Positions 1-11,128 of a DNA stretch of 64,000 nt are shown here, in pieces. Source of the DNA: Geosiphon pyriformis (Eukaryota > Glomeromycota > Glomeromycetes > Archaeosporales > Geosiphonaceae); assembly GCA_016748015.1 (NCBI GenBank), contig JAAOMT010000031.1, positions 186,001 through 250,000 on the forward strand. The letters are read 5' to 3'. Under the pieces are notes generated by a model. That model saw nothing but the letters and a program-made list of their open reading frames with translations. It did not search any database and was not told the DNA's origin. The first letter of the stretch is position 1. Each line of letters begins with the position of its first letter. The position numbers were made by a program, and so were the translations under genes.

Positions 1-837
1 AAAACATAAGATAACTAGTAATAATATAAAAAAATAAAGCAATAATAGAAATAGCAAAGCAATAGCTAACAAGAATAAAACAATTAAAAAAACAATTTTG
101 TAAAACCAAAAAAAATGTATAAAAATAAGTAGTTGTAAAAGTTAGAAAGACAGCCAAAAAAAAAGAATCAATTTTTTTTTATAATTATTACATCTTATGA
201 AAAATAAAAAATCTATTTAAAATCTGAAATTATTGATATATAATTATCAACCATCCTGTGTTTTTTTTATACTAATTATTGTTTTGTACTTTTGTTCTGG
301 GCCAGATGCTTTTAGCATAAATATCTCAAACCCTTTTACGAGTTGGCATTCTGATTGCAATTAAGTAACAATCTGAATCAATTACTCTTGATTATAACAA
401 TTGATAATATTAATTTATTTATTTTTATTTTATTTTTTCTTGTAAAGCAGCAACATAAAAAAATTAACTGTTTGGAAATAGACTTTGTGATAGCCTAGTA
501 AAAGAGAAAAGCTTTTTTTAAGTTTGGATATTAATATTATCCTGGTAGCTTACCAAAATGGCAAAAAGACACCACCAGATTTTAATGACTGTACTTGTTA
601 GCTTAGAGAAGATAGCTTATATTTACACAAAAAGTTGCAATATTGTAAAATATCTTTCTGTGCCTTATAACCAAAGAACTTTATGAGTAAATTTATATCA
701 ATCAAACAGACTTTTAGAGACTAATAACACTAACACATCAAATAAATTTATCAAAAAAAACCCATTAAAAGCTCTCTATAAATCCAAATCTTGAGCACCA
801 AATATTATTGTTATATTCTACTTAGTTTATTATTTGG
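1..837. other. AT-rich intergenic stretch, no gene seen
   Basis: No convincing coding frame, RNA gene or repeat unit was recognised. The stretch is A/T-dominated with short less AT-rich islands (around 290-360 and 540-620). It may hold older decayed repeat sequence, but nothing could be aligned by eye to other parts of the window. Confidence 0.5.
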
Positions 838-1689
838 TTTTGTTAAATTTAAGTTAGTTTTAAAAAATAATATTAAGTTATTTTGTGTAAATTTTGCTTT
901 TAAAACTTTTTTAGTTGCTATTGTTAAAGTTTTTATTAATGGTTTTTTTGTTTATATTTAAGATTATAGAATTTTTTATAATAGTTTTTGGTTTTTTTCT
1001 CTACTTTTATTATATTTTATAATATTTTTTTTAATATATTTTCTAATAATATTAAAAGTGCTTTTAATGTTTTTGGTATTATTATTTTAATTAAGTTAAA
1101 ATCTGTTGGTTTGTAATAATATATTATTGTTTATTTTAATAACTTTTTTTTTGTTTTTACTGTTTTTAATAATTAGTCTGTATTAATTAAAAAAGATAGT
1201 ATTAAGATTTTTTTTTGCTTAATCAAAGAGAAATTATTACTTTAAAAATACTTTTAAGACCAAATTGATCAATTTTTTTTTGGTTGTATTGTTTTTGAAA
1301 TTAATAATTTAATTTTTTAAGTTAATAATTATATTTGTTTTATTTTTGATTTTTTAATTCTTATTTTAAATCTGGCTGTTGTAAAAACTGGTATTTTATA
1401 TAAAAATTGTATTTGATAAGAAATTATTAAATATTATTATTACTATAAATATTAAAACTTAGATTATTTGTCTGTTAACTGTAAATATTATTACTTTTTT
1501 TTCAAGTTTTTTTATTAAACTTATTAATAGTTTTAAGTTATTTGTTTTATTTTTTATTAATAAAAAATTTTATGTTAAAACTTTTGTTTTTTACTGTCTT
1601 TGTAATTATATCTATTATTAATTTTGTAATTAGTATTATCAGAGATTTTTGGTTTCTTTTTTTAAATATTGTTAATATTATTTTGCATA
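838..1689 (+). pseudogene. Hypermutated relic of an ORF1-only LINE-like element
   Basis: Base-for-base similarity is visible between this stretch and the plus-strand ORF1-only element around 45,050-45,900 (for example 1,262-1,330 against 45,540-45,610), and with the reverse-strand fragment at 14,705-15,060. Translation of the start recalls the segment just upstream of the RRM-like fold in element E (pattern FKLVLKNNIKLFCVNFA). Almost all C and G have become T and A, so stops are frequent and no product is possible. LINE-A begins close to its right end, so LINE-A probably inserted into this older relic. The exact ends are uncertain. Confidence 0.55.
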
Positions 1690-1817
1690 ATCTTTCTCTC
1701 ATCAATTCCCTGGCCACACCGAGAGCAAAGTTATTCTGCCAAAGAAGTACATTTCTTTTATTCTTTTTCTCTTTTGTTTTCGTCGCTATTTCTTTGGACA
1801 CACTTATATTTGTGACT

Positions 1818-3773
1818 ATGGATTCAGCTGGCTCTTTTGTTGGTGTTTCGGGCTCAATTTCAACTGGGTTGGGGTCCCGGTCAGGCTCTAAGAAGAAGGC
1901 TCGCGTTGAGAGTGTTTACTCTCATGGTGCCTCTTTCAAGAAAGTGAGGAAACCTGTCATGTCTGGTACCATGATAGATTCTTCAGTTGGACTTTTGTAT
2001 GCGGACTCATTGCTGGCTGATGGTGGTGAATGTAAGGCATCTTGGGATAGCGAAGTGGAAAACGAGAGTAACAACGTCAGCAAGGTATCCGACTTGGAGA
2101 ATATGAAAAACTTGGTTGCCAAAGAAACTAGTTACATCAATTCCAACATCTTTGGAAATGACGACTTAATGGATGACACTATTTCAAAAAAGACGAGGAC
2201 GAGAACGTATGTCTTAGACAAGCCGCTGAAACAACTTTCTTTCAATCTGGAAAATGACAACAATAGTGTTTTGGAGCTCCCTCCTCGCATGTTTGTTGGG
2301 TCCAATCAGTTGCTGCTGTCCAAGTCACATGGTTTAGAATGTCGTCGTTTCAAGCCAGTAAAATCTTTTACTTTGGATGTGGAGTTGTTGGCTGTGCCTG
2401 GAAAGTCAAATAGTGATAAGTTATTTAAGATCAAAAAGATTTTTTATAAAATTAATGGTTTTGGGAGTGCTTCAACTTCCTCAAAATTTCCTGGAGTCAT
2501 TAGGTCAACTTTCACAAGTGAGTCTAGTTTGGTTAAGGCCAGAGAGTTGGCAATCTGTGAAAAAATCATTGTGAATAATAATCTTAAGAAAGTAAACATT
2601 CATTTGAATCGGGAAGTAATAATCAAGAAGATTCCTGTCAATTTTCCCAAATCTGCAGTTGAGGCGGTGTTTTCTAAATTTGGAAAAATTGCGTCAATCA
2701 AGATGCAGCTTATTGGTCTTTGGCAAAAGGCCTTGGTAGAATTTGAATTATTGGAGGTAGCCAATTTGGTCGCAGTTAGATGGTCTGTTCTTGTGGGAAA
2801 AGATTCTGTTTGTGTGGCAAAGGCTGTTAATGATAAACAAATATGGGTATCTAGGGATCAGCATTGGGCATTGCTTTACACTCTTCCAGTTGGCACCACC
2901 ACCCATGATTTGTCTGGATTGGTGGAGGCTTATGATGAGAAAACTTGTTTTATTGGCCGTAATCCAACTTCATATGTTTGTGATCGGTGTGCTGTGATCA
3001 GTTTTGAAAGTGAGGCATCTAAGTTGGCTGCTATTGGTTCGGTTCTGGTCTTCAAGGGTGTGAGTTTGCATTGGGCCAATTTCTCTTTGGCCTGTTGTGC
3101 AGTGTGTAAACAATTTGGTCATGTTTCTGATGTTTGTTCTATGAGTGAGAATTCTGGTGCTTGCAGTAAGTGGGTGGTAACTTTTCAGGATCGGGTTCGT
3201 CTGGCTAATGTATATAGGAGGAAGCAGGCTCTTATCGCTCACCCAGTTTCCTTTGGTGGCAAGACATGGGTCCAAGTTGCTAGTGGCACTCTCTCTTGTG
3301 TGGTTCCTTCGAGTTCTTTTGCTATTGGTGCAAGTTTTGGTGCAGGATCTGCCTTGGTAGAATCCTCCCCTTCTGATATCTTTGGTTTATGCAATCGGGT
3401 GGCATCTTTGGAACGCTCTTTGGAGCTTTTGACAGACCAGGTTTCTGCCATTGTGAAAAAGCTGAGCTGTGTTGAAGTGGTATCTTTGGTGTCTTCTTCT
3501 CTCGTCTCCCATCCCATTGCGTCTGCTTCTCTGGCCTCATGCGTGGATTTGGATATAACACTGGATGTTCTGTTGGCAACATTTCTTTCTCTTTGCCCAA
3601 CTGTTAATGATGCCAATCCTGATTTTGGTTCCAGTAGTTCGAAGGTTTTGACTGCCAAGGTTGGTGGTTTGGAGTCAAAGTTGATGGCTTTGGATGCATC
3701 AGTTGGCTCAGTTTTGGCAAGATTGGATATGTTGTGTTCTGGTTTGGGTTCTTTGGCTCTCTCGTCTTCTTAA
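1818..3773 (+). CDS. LINE-A ORF1: RRM and zinc-knuckle RNA-binding protein
   Basis: An intact 651-residue frame for the nucleic-acid-binding (gag-like) protein that packages LINE RNA. The frame is open upstream to 1,542, but the ATG at 1,818 is chosen because LINE-C (47,405) and LINE-D (54,397) start at the matching place with similar residues (MDSAG, MKPVG and MEPVN). An RRM-like fold lies at about residues 268-338 (IKKIPVNFPKSAVEAVF, then SKFGKIASIKM). A CCHC knuckle of spacing C-x2-C-x4-H-x4-C lies near residues 427-440 (CAVCKQFGHVSDVC). The C-terminus holds a heptad-like helix around residues 605-648, a possible oligomerisation segment. The stop codon overlaps the ORF2 start. It is the only LINE ORF in the window without a premature stop, so it may still be translatable. 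Confidence 0.85.
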   Translation: MDSAGSFVGVSGSISTGLGSRSGSKKKARVESVYSHGASFKKVRKPVMSGTMIDSSVGLLYADSLLADGGECKASWDSEVENESNNVSKVSDLENMKNLVAKETSYINSNIFGNDDLMDDTISKKTRTRTYVLDKPLKQLSFNLENDNNSVLELPPRMFVGSNQLLLSKSHGLECRRFKPVKSFTLDVELLAVPGKSNSDKLFKIKKIFYKINGFGSASTSSKFPGVIRSTFTSESSLVKARELAICEKIIVNNNLKKVNIHLNREVIIKKIPVNFPKSAVEAVFSKFGKIASIKMQLIGLWQKALVEFELLEVANLVAVRWSVLVGKDSVCVAKAVNDKQIWVSRDQHWALLYTLPVGTTTHDLSGLVEAYDEKTCFIGRNPTSYVCDRCAVISFESEASKLAAIGSVLVFKGVSLHWANFSLACCAVCKQFGHVSDVCSMSENSGACSKWVVTFQDRVRLANVYRRKQALIAHPVSFGGKTWVQVASGTLSCVVPSSSFAIGASFGAGSALVESSPSDIFGLCNRVASLERSLELLTDQVSAIVKKLSCVEVVSLVSSSLVSHPIASASLASCVDLDITLDVLLATFLSLCPTVNDANPDFGSSSSKVLTAKVGGLESKLMALDASVGSVLARLDMLCSGLGSLALSSS

Positions 3774-3775
3774 TG
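3771..3775 (+). promoter_or_regulatory. TAATG overlap of ORF1 stop and ORF2 start
   Basis: The ORF1 stop TAA (3,771-3,773) shares its last A with an ATG (3,773-3,775) that opens the ORF2 frame. In the silkworm LINE SART1 a UAAUG overlap is known to drive ORF2 translation by termination and reinitiation. LINE-D has the variant ATGA at 56,355-56,358. LINE-C has ATAA at 49,360-49,363, which one G-to-A change from ATGA would explain. Function here is inferred from the arrangement. Confidence 0.6.
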
Positions 3776-6700
3776 ACCAGTTTGATTTGGAAGGTTGCTA
3801 TGTGTAATGTTCGGGGCATGAACGTTCCTGTGAAACAAGAAGATATAGTTTGTTGGCACAAGGACATGGGCAATTTGGTTTCTATTTTTACTGAAATGAA
3901 GTTGAAGAATAAGGTTTGTCTTTGGATCGTCAACAAGTTTGATGGTGTTTGGGTGTTTGCCTCTGGTTTGGATTCTGGATATCTGAGTGCTGGTGTGGTG
4001 GTTGTCATGAACTCTTCTTTGGCAAGGCATGTATGCAAGGTTTCTGAAGTGCTTGGCCAGCTCCTATCTGTTAGATTACTTTTTAAGAATAAGCTCTCAG
4101 TGTCAATTCTGGGGCTCTACGCTGGTGCTTCTTCGGTGGTGTGGTTTTCTCAGGCTGATGAAATTAACTCTCTTATTGCAAGGGCTGTTAATGAATCTTC
4201 TTTCGTCATTCTTGGAGGTGATTTTAATGAAGACAGTTTTCATAAAAGTGCAAGTTTCAAAAGATGCTTTGATTTGGGTCTGGTCAATTCTTTAGTTGGT
4301 AGTCCAGCTGCAAAAATACCCACTTGGAAGAATTCTAGGAGTGTTAAGAAAATAATTGATTACGTGTTTATCTCCTCAAGTCTTGTTAATACAATAGTGT
4401 GTTGTGAAGTTTTGAATGTCAGTGAGCATTTTAACATAGACTATCAAGCTGTTTTAGTGGATTTGGGTTTGGGTGGGCTCTTGGATACGCATTTGAATTC
4501 TCTTCGCAAGCAAGCGAATAGAGATTGTTAAAAGTTTGACATCAAAAGTGCTAATGATGCTAAGTGGTTAGAGTTCAAGAATGCTTCAGCTGCTAATGTC
4601 TCTATGTTCTCAGATGCTTTTGATGTGGCAGTGAGGTTTTCAGATATGGACACTATATGAGACATTGTTCGCAAGATCATGGTTCTTTCAGCGGGTGATA
4701 CATTTAAGAAAAAATGGTTCAAAGGTTTTGATGGTGTGTTTACCAAAACTTCTTCTAGGTTTTATAAGCTGGAGCTGCTGGTTTCTAAGTTGGTCAAGGC
4801 TTCGCATTTGGCTTCGAGTGATGGCTTTGCTTTTTTGTTGGAGGTGTGGCACAGACTCGACTCTCCTGGTGCATCAGTGGTTAAGTCTCTGTTTTTTTCA
4901 GATTCTAATTTTGATCTTATTTGTTCTATGCTAGCCAAAGCAAGGAAATTGTACTGCTTTTTGAAATTATTGGAATCTAAGCGCACTGAAGAATCCTCGA
5001 TCAAGCAGGCTATTGATAAGAGAATGGAGAGTTTTGAGCTGAACAAGGGTCACACTATTAGAAGTGTTTTGAAGCATCCTTTTCGCAAGGTGGTCCTAGA
5101 TCATCTGATTGTAGAAGATGAGTTGATTTTGGAGCCTAATTTGGTTAAGTCTAAGGTGGATGAAATTATGAAGAGATGGACCAGAAAATGTGAGGTGGTG
5201 TTTGACTTCTCTGAGGATTGGGCTTGTCAATTTCGGCCCTTGGATTACATGTTCGATGGTGCTTTTTCTGATGTCATGTGCTCGATTAGTTTTAATGAGT
5301 TGTCAGCTGTTGTTAAAGATCTTCTTGATGGAAAAGTGGCTGGTCTTTCTGGTATCTCCAACAAATTGTGGAAACATTGTGACAAATCTGTTTTGGATAT
5401 GCTTTTGGTGCTCTTGAATATCTGTCTGGTTGACAAGTTGGTTCCTGAACCTTGGAGGGAAGCTTGGGTTTTGATGATTTCTAAACCATATGAATGGGAG
5501 GGAGTTCTCATGAACACCCATCCTATAGCTTTAATTAAAACGGCTCACAAGATTCTCTCCAAGATCCTTTCGGATAAGATCTCTTTGGCTTGCAGCACTT
5601 TTGATGTTCTTCATGAGAACAATTTTTTGGTTTTGAAAGGTACGATGACACAATCTCCCATTTTTGCTGTCAGTTCTGTGGTTGAGGATGCTTTGGAGAA
5701 GAACCATGAACTTTGGCTGGTTTTACAGAACATGCACAAGGCTTATGACTCAGTTGGTTGGGAACATCTTAGGAGGAGTCTGGTTAGAATCAAAATGTGT
5801 AACAGGTTTATTAGATTTTTTGGCAGTATTCACAATGGTCGCATCAACAGAGTGATGACTGACTTTGGTTTGACTAATGAGTATTGTGTCCATGATGGGC
5901 TGGATCAGGGAGAAGTTTTCTTGCCTCTTCTCTGGTGTATTTTTTATGATTCACTTTTGTGCAAGGTCAAGAGACAGGAGAGTGTGTGGGGCTACAGGTT
6001 GAATTCTCATTTTGTTTTTAAAACAGGCCGAGTAGATTCTCGAGCTGGATTGATTTTGTTTCTCACTGCTGGTGTCTTTGTCGATGATACTATTTGGATT
6101 GGTAGCAGCCAGGCTGCTACACAACACATTCTTGATGTTGCTAGTGAATTTTTCAGGTTCAATGACATTTCTGTGAATAATGACAAGACGGTGGCCATCC
6201 CTATTAACTGTTGGGTGATGGACCCTCCTTTAACTATCAGTGGCGCACCTATTTTTATTGCCAGAAAAAGGGAATCTCATCACTATTTGGGTATTTTTTT
6301 GTCTTCTGAGGGTCTTTTGAAGTCTAACTTGGCTAAAGCTTAGGCTGATGTATGGTTTTTTGTGAATCTTGTTTTGAGGAAGGCGATTTCAGACAAACAG
6401 TGTGCATATTTGGTGTCTGCAGTTTTTTTCCCTATCATCAGCTATAAGACTCAGTTCAGTTTTGTTTCTTTTGGTGTTTGTAGTAAGTAGAATGCTTTAG
6501 TATGTAAGATCTTTAAGTTCAAGTCTGGGTTGCCACATGATTTTCCCAGTGATGCACTTCATCATCCTTCTTTGTACAATCTGAAAACTTTCGAACAGAT
6601 CCAGGCTGAGAGTATGTCAGCCTCCGTTATTGCTTTTGTGAATTCCACTGGTGTCTTGGGTTGCTTGTTTTCTCATAGGTCTCTTGACCTCCAGGTTCTC

Positions 6701-8461
6701 AGCTGGCATTCTCGTCATCTCTTGCTGTTTCTGGCTTGTGTTGGTGTTAATCCCTTGAATAATTTTTTGGCTGGTGTGGTTTGTATTTTTTCTGGGTGTG
6801 ATTTGTTTTTAGGGGGTCCTCTGGCTTGTGCTTTTCGTCGTCAGTATGGTACTTCTATGTCTTTGGTTCTTGGTAAATCCTGTTTTTTCAAGTGTATCTT
6901 TTCACTCAAGCATTATGGAATTGCTTTCGTGGAACAGCTTTGTGACCATAATGGTGATGTTTTCAGTTGGGGGACTTTTAAGCGTTGGAAAAGGCTAGAC
7001 CCTCATGGTCCAGTCCCTTTCTGGTTTGATCTTTCCATTCACTTTCTTGGTGGTGTTGTACCTCTCTCCTCAAATTCTTCTTTGGTGGATGGTCATGCTG
7101 TGTCTGATATTCGTTTTTCTCATGATTTTGGTGTGGTTTGTGACACTTTGCTGACCATTGATGCTGCCTGCCTTTCTGTGTATACAGATGGATCTTTTTC
7201 TGGTCTGGGCACTGTTGATGTGAGGATGGGTGCTGCCATTTTTTTTAAGGACATTAATTTGGATTTGGATGTTGGGGTGTCTGGTTTGGCTTCTTCTACT
7301 CTGGCAGAGCTGCAAGCCATAGCTTTGGCCCTTAAGTGTGTTTCTTTTTCTCATTCAATTGATTTGTTCTTGGATAGCCAAGCTGCTTTAGATGCATGTA
7401 GGTCGGAGTTGTCACTGGTTTGTCTGGATTTCAGAAACTGCTGTTGAATTGAACGTCATCACATTGCTACCATCATTTGTCAGAAAAATTTGGATGTGAA
7501 TTGGGTTAAGGTGAAAAGTCATTCAGGTGTCTTAGGCAATAAGCATGCTGATGTACTTGCCAAAGATGCTGCTCTCTCTGTTTGGCACCTACCTCATTTG
7601 GTTAGTGAATGTTTTCTATGTGCTGGTGATATGGCAGTTTCTGGTAATTCTAGACACTTTGTTTGTAATGTTTTCCAGTCAGTTCATTGAGCTCGTTGGG
7701 AGGTTGGAGTAGGTTCTTGTGTTGTGAATGATAGTTTGTGTGCTGATACCAATTGGTCAAAGTCTTCTATGGTGTGACATCCCAATTCTCATTTGGCATC
7801 CAGTTTTACCAGCATGTGCATGGCAGGCTGTCGTACTTACTTTATGAAGGCTCTCCATCATCGGCTTCCTGTTGCCGTGTGCAAGTATTTGTATGATAGG
7901 AGATACCCCAGTGTGGTCTGTCTGTTCTGTGGTGACATTGAGACCTCGGATCATGTTTTTTCATGTCCTCAGGATGCCGTTGGCCGTGCTCATTTGTTGG
8001 GCGCTCATGCTTCAGCTTGGGAGGCTCTTTCTGGTCTATCTCGTTCTTCTTCATGTGTCTTACAGGCTTTGGCTTCTTGTGTTTCTGAAGTTGGAATTAG
8101 TGTTGTTCTGTGTAAGGACTTTGTTTTCGATGAATGGTTTTGTGAGTCTGTCTCAGTTTTTAAAAATTCTAAGGAGGGTACTAAAAGGATTGTGAGCTTT
8201 GTGCATGAGTTCTGTCTTGCATTTTGGGATGATATTTGGTTGGTCTGCACCAGACACCAAGTGTTTATGGAAAAGCATGGTTTGATTCCACATGACGGCT
8301 CCACTCCTGCTTCAATTTCTGGTTTGTCTATGGTATTTTTGGCTGGTATGGTTAGATTGCTAGAAGTGGCTGAGGCTTTTGGAGTTGGTTTCAGGTTTCG
8401 TAGGTTTTGTCCATTTTTTTCAGATATTGAAGATTTGGTTTCTGTACATATAGGTGTATAG
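3773..8461 (+). pseudogene. LINE-A ORF2: endonuclease, reverse transcriptase, RNase H
   Basis: One uninterrupted frame of 1,563 codons with seven in-frame stops at 4,529, 4,658, 6,341, 6,488, 7,445, 7,688 and 7,775; comparison with the other copies puts six of them at tryptophan positions. The domains, with residue numbers from 3,773, are as follows. The APE-type endonuclease has GGDFNED near 148 and IDYVFIS near 195. The reverse transcriptase has PIALIKTAHKILSKIL near 582, KAYDSVGW near 656 and the catalytic FVDD near 769. The RNase H has YTDGS near 1,137 and KVKSHSGVLGNKHAD near 1,246. The C-terminal zinc finger is CLFCGDIETSDHVFSC near 1,383. The protein would nick target DNA and reverse-transcribe its own RNA in the nucleus. 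As it stands it is dead unless stops are read through. Confidence 0.88.
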
Positions 8462-8598
8462 TGTAGTCCTGACTGGCCCGAGTGGCTGGTCACATGTAGA
8501 AAGTGCATGATTCGCACCTAGTTTAGATCATTTGTATGATGTATAGCACTAGGTTGCGTTTGGATCTTACTCGTTAAATAAAAAAATAAAAAAAAAAG
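8462..8598 (+). repeat. Conserved LINE 3' tail (copy A)
   Basis: The stretch after the ORF2 stop is shared, with point changes, by LINE-B (18,135), LINE-C (54,023), LINE-D (62,037), LINE-F (reverse, 39,211-39,317), LINE-G (38,045) and by both ORF1-only elements (46,416, and reverse at 18,749-18,864). It contains a core like GGCCCGAGTGGCTGGTCAC, a small stem (GTGC, 7-nt loop, GCAC) near 8,499-8,513 and the terminus ACTCGTTAAAT followed by A-rich units. Such tails are normally the site recognised by the LINE reverse transcriptase. Confidence 0.75.
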
Positions 8599-10228
8599 TA
8601 TTCTAAAAATATGTTTTAAAATCATACAAAAGTATTAAATTTAGAATTTAAATTCTGATATTAAGAATTGGCTGTGTTTTTTAAGAAAAATAGTAAGATT
8701 TAAAAACTGTAAATTTTATTTTAATTATTTATTAGAATTGCTTTTTGTGTTTTTTTAATTTAAGTATAAACATATTTTTTTTTTAATAAAATTAATTCAT
8801 TTTATAATATAAAAAGCAGCTATTTTTTAAGAATTTACAGATATTTAAAAAAAAAAAACTATAGATTTTGGTTTTAATTCATTTGGAAATTTTTTTTTTC
8901 TGGTATATTGTTCTTAAGTTCAAATTTAAGCTTAAATTCTAGTTCAAGTTTAGGTTTTCAAGTGGTCTGAAAGTTTGGTTATGGAAATAATAAGTTTAAA
9001 ATTCACAAAAAGTATTTTTTTAGAATAAGTTTTTTAAAAAGTTTTTTTCTGAATAAAGTGTAAACATAGTTAGAATTTTGGAAGATTGTTTTTATAATAG
9101 ATAAAAATACAGTTTTTAATAATATGTTAATTTGATTATCCAGTAATATAACTTAAAATTTTTTATATAATAAAATTAATATCTACTGTTAACTTATGTT
9201 TTTTTGATAGAATATTTGTACTAAAGTTTTTAGTTTTTGTTGGTTATCTTAGTTATTATCTTTTTTTTGTTTTTATTAAAAGTAAATAAAAAAATTTGTC
9301 AAATGTATTTTTAATTTTTTAGTATATTTGTATTAGAGTTATTAAGAATAATTATGTATTGAGTAGTATAATATATATAGTTAATTCTTAATATAGACTT
9401 TATTTTTGTTCTTGGAATTTTGGGTTTTGTCTAAGTAAATATTAAATTTAATAATACATGTAATAGTTAAAATTAATTTAGCTAGAAAACAATTATCAAA
9501 TAATTCTAATCTTTTTTGAAATTAATAATATAAGTTTTGGCTAAAAAAATTAGTAAATATTATTTGTTTTACTACTTTAATTTAATAACTTATACAATCA
9601 ATTATTGTTAGAATTTAAGCAACTTGAATAAATTAAAATTGGGTCTTAAATAAACATTAAATATTACAGATTATTTTTTTGTTATTATAATAAGAACAAA
9701 TTTTAATAATAGAATTAGGTTAATTTTTCTTAAGTATTCTAAATTAGATAATATTTTGATTATATTATAATTATGTATTAATAAATATATTAGTTTTAAT
9801 AAGTGTTGTTTAATTAATGCTGTATTTTTGTTTAAAAATTATTATTATTTAATTATTTAAGAATCTGAAAATTGGGTTAGTAAGTCTTTTTTAGCAAATA
9901 TTAAATAATTTTTTCTGATAAATGTTTTTTATTTAATTTAGTGTGTTATGTGATATTTTTATTAAAATTATTATTGGTAGTTCTTATTATACTTGTCTTT
10001 TAAAAAAAAATTTTGTTGTATCTTTATACTTTTAATTGTGTCTTTTCTTAAACTTCTGTAAAGATATTTTTTTATTTTGTGTTAATATTAAACATCTGTA
10101 TTTCTTTATTTGTAATAAAGTGATATTCTATTCTTAATAAATTTAGAAAAAAATTAAATAAAAAAAAAGTAAAATTTTAACAAAATTAGTATTTGAAAAT
10201 AGTCTTAATTAGAGATTATTTTTTTAAA
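8599..10228. other. AT-rich stretch without recognisable gene
   Basis: Homopolymer-rich A/T sequence with stops in all frames. It is probably very old, hypermutated repeat sequence. I could not align it with confidence to any element elsewhere in the window. Confidence 0.45.
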
Positions 10229-10232
10229 ATAT

Positions 10233-11128
10233 TGTCACAGATAATTATTTGGGATATTAAAATAAATAACAAATCTATAACTTGGTACTCAATAATTAAT
10301 TATGCTGTTGATATTTTTTAAAAATTTTGGTTGAGTTTTTTGTATAATAGACAAAGATTTACTTAGTAGTTGTTTTTCTAAATTTTTTTTTAATATAAAG
10401 GCTGATTTAATTTAATAGTTGTATTTTTCTAATAAATCATTTTTAAGTTTTCATATTTGTTTTATGAATTTTTTATCAAGCTATCTTTGATATCAATATC
10501 TTAGTACTTAATTTTTTAATCAATTAGTACACAATACAAAATAAAATAAAATAAAATAAAAAATAAATAAAATAAAATAAAATAAAAAATAAAAAATTAA
10601 TATCTCATTAATAGTTATGATCAAAAGTTATTGGTTTAGTATAGTTAAGTAGCAGATATTATTAACATAAGTTGTTAATAGAATTAAGAAATAATAATTT
10701 TAATTTAATAATAAGAATAACATAAATTAAATAATAAAGTAATAATTTTATTTAATATTTAAATAATTTCACTTTAAGATATAGAAAACTATCTTTTGAA
10801 AAAAGAAGTATTTTATGAATATTTATTGTTAACTAACTACAAATTTGTCTGAATTTTTTATTTATTTCTAATACTACTACTATATATATAATTCTTGTTA
10901 TATAAAATTTTACATATTCTTATTCTTTTCTATACTACTTTTTAAAACTGTGTTTATTTCTAAACAATATCTGAAAATATATTGTAATTTCTTAACAATA
11001 TATTTATTTTTTGCAAATATATATATTCTTAAAAATGTGCCCATATATTAAGTACTATTTTTTTATTGGTCTATTTTTATTATTTGTTTTTATTATTATT
11101 TTTTTGTATTCTTTTTTTATAAGTAACA
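10233..11128 (+). repeat. Solo LTR, family 2, with ATAT target duplication
   Basis: This 896-bp block matches 41,445-42,450 along its whole length but is far richer in A/T. It starts TGTCAC (TGTTAC in the other copy) and ends GTAACA, i.e. short inverted termini TGTTA/TAACA. The 4 bp before it (10,229-10,232) and after it (11,129-11,132) are both ATAT, which is the target duplication expected of an LTR. An AAAAT microsatellite lies in the middle (about 10,540-10,600). No internal coding region is attached. Strand is arbitrary. Confidence 0.65.

Larger units (their letters stand above)
1690..8598 (+). mobile_element. LINE-A, near full-length non-LTR retrotransposon
   Basis: The element has a short 5' leader, ORF1 (1,818-3,773), ORF2 (3,773-8,461), a conserved 3' tail and an A-rich end with AAAT-type units. 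The 5' boundary is placed where the leader begins to resemble that of LINE-C (1,694 on against 47,282 on). The domain order is ORF1 with RRM and CCHC knuckle, then endonuclease, reverse transcriptase, RNase H and C-terminal zinc finger; this is typical of APE-type LINEs. Of the copies here it is the best preserved: ORF1 is intact and ORF2 never leaves frame. No clear target-site duplication was found. It cannot make a full ORF2 product because of seven in-frame stops. Confidence 0.9.

Noticed and set aside
1547-1801. Reverse-strand frame of 84 codons and N-terminal extension of ORF1-A to 1,542
   Set aside because: Low-complexity A/T-rich frames over the old relic and leader; the other LINE copies start at the matching internal ATG.
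3773-8461. A changed genetic code that reads TGA, TAG and TAA as tryptophan in the LINEs
   Set aside because: TGG is used normally in the same ORFs, all three stop codons appear, and the host gene has none in frame over 1,414 codons. Mutation explains it better.
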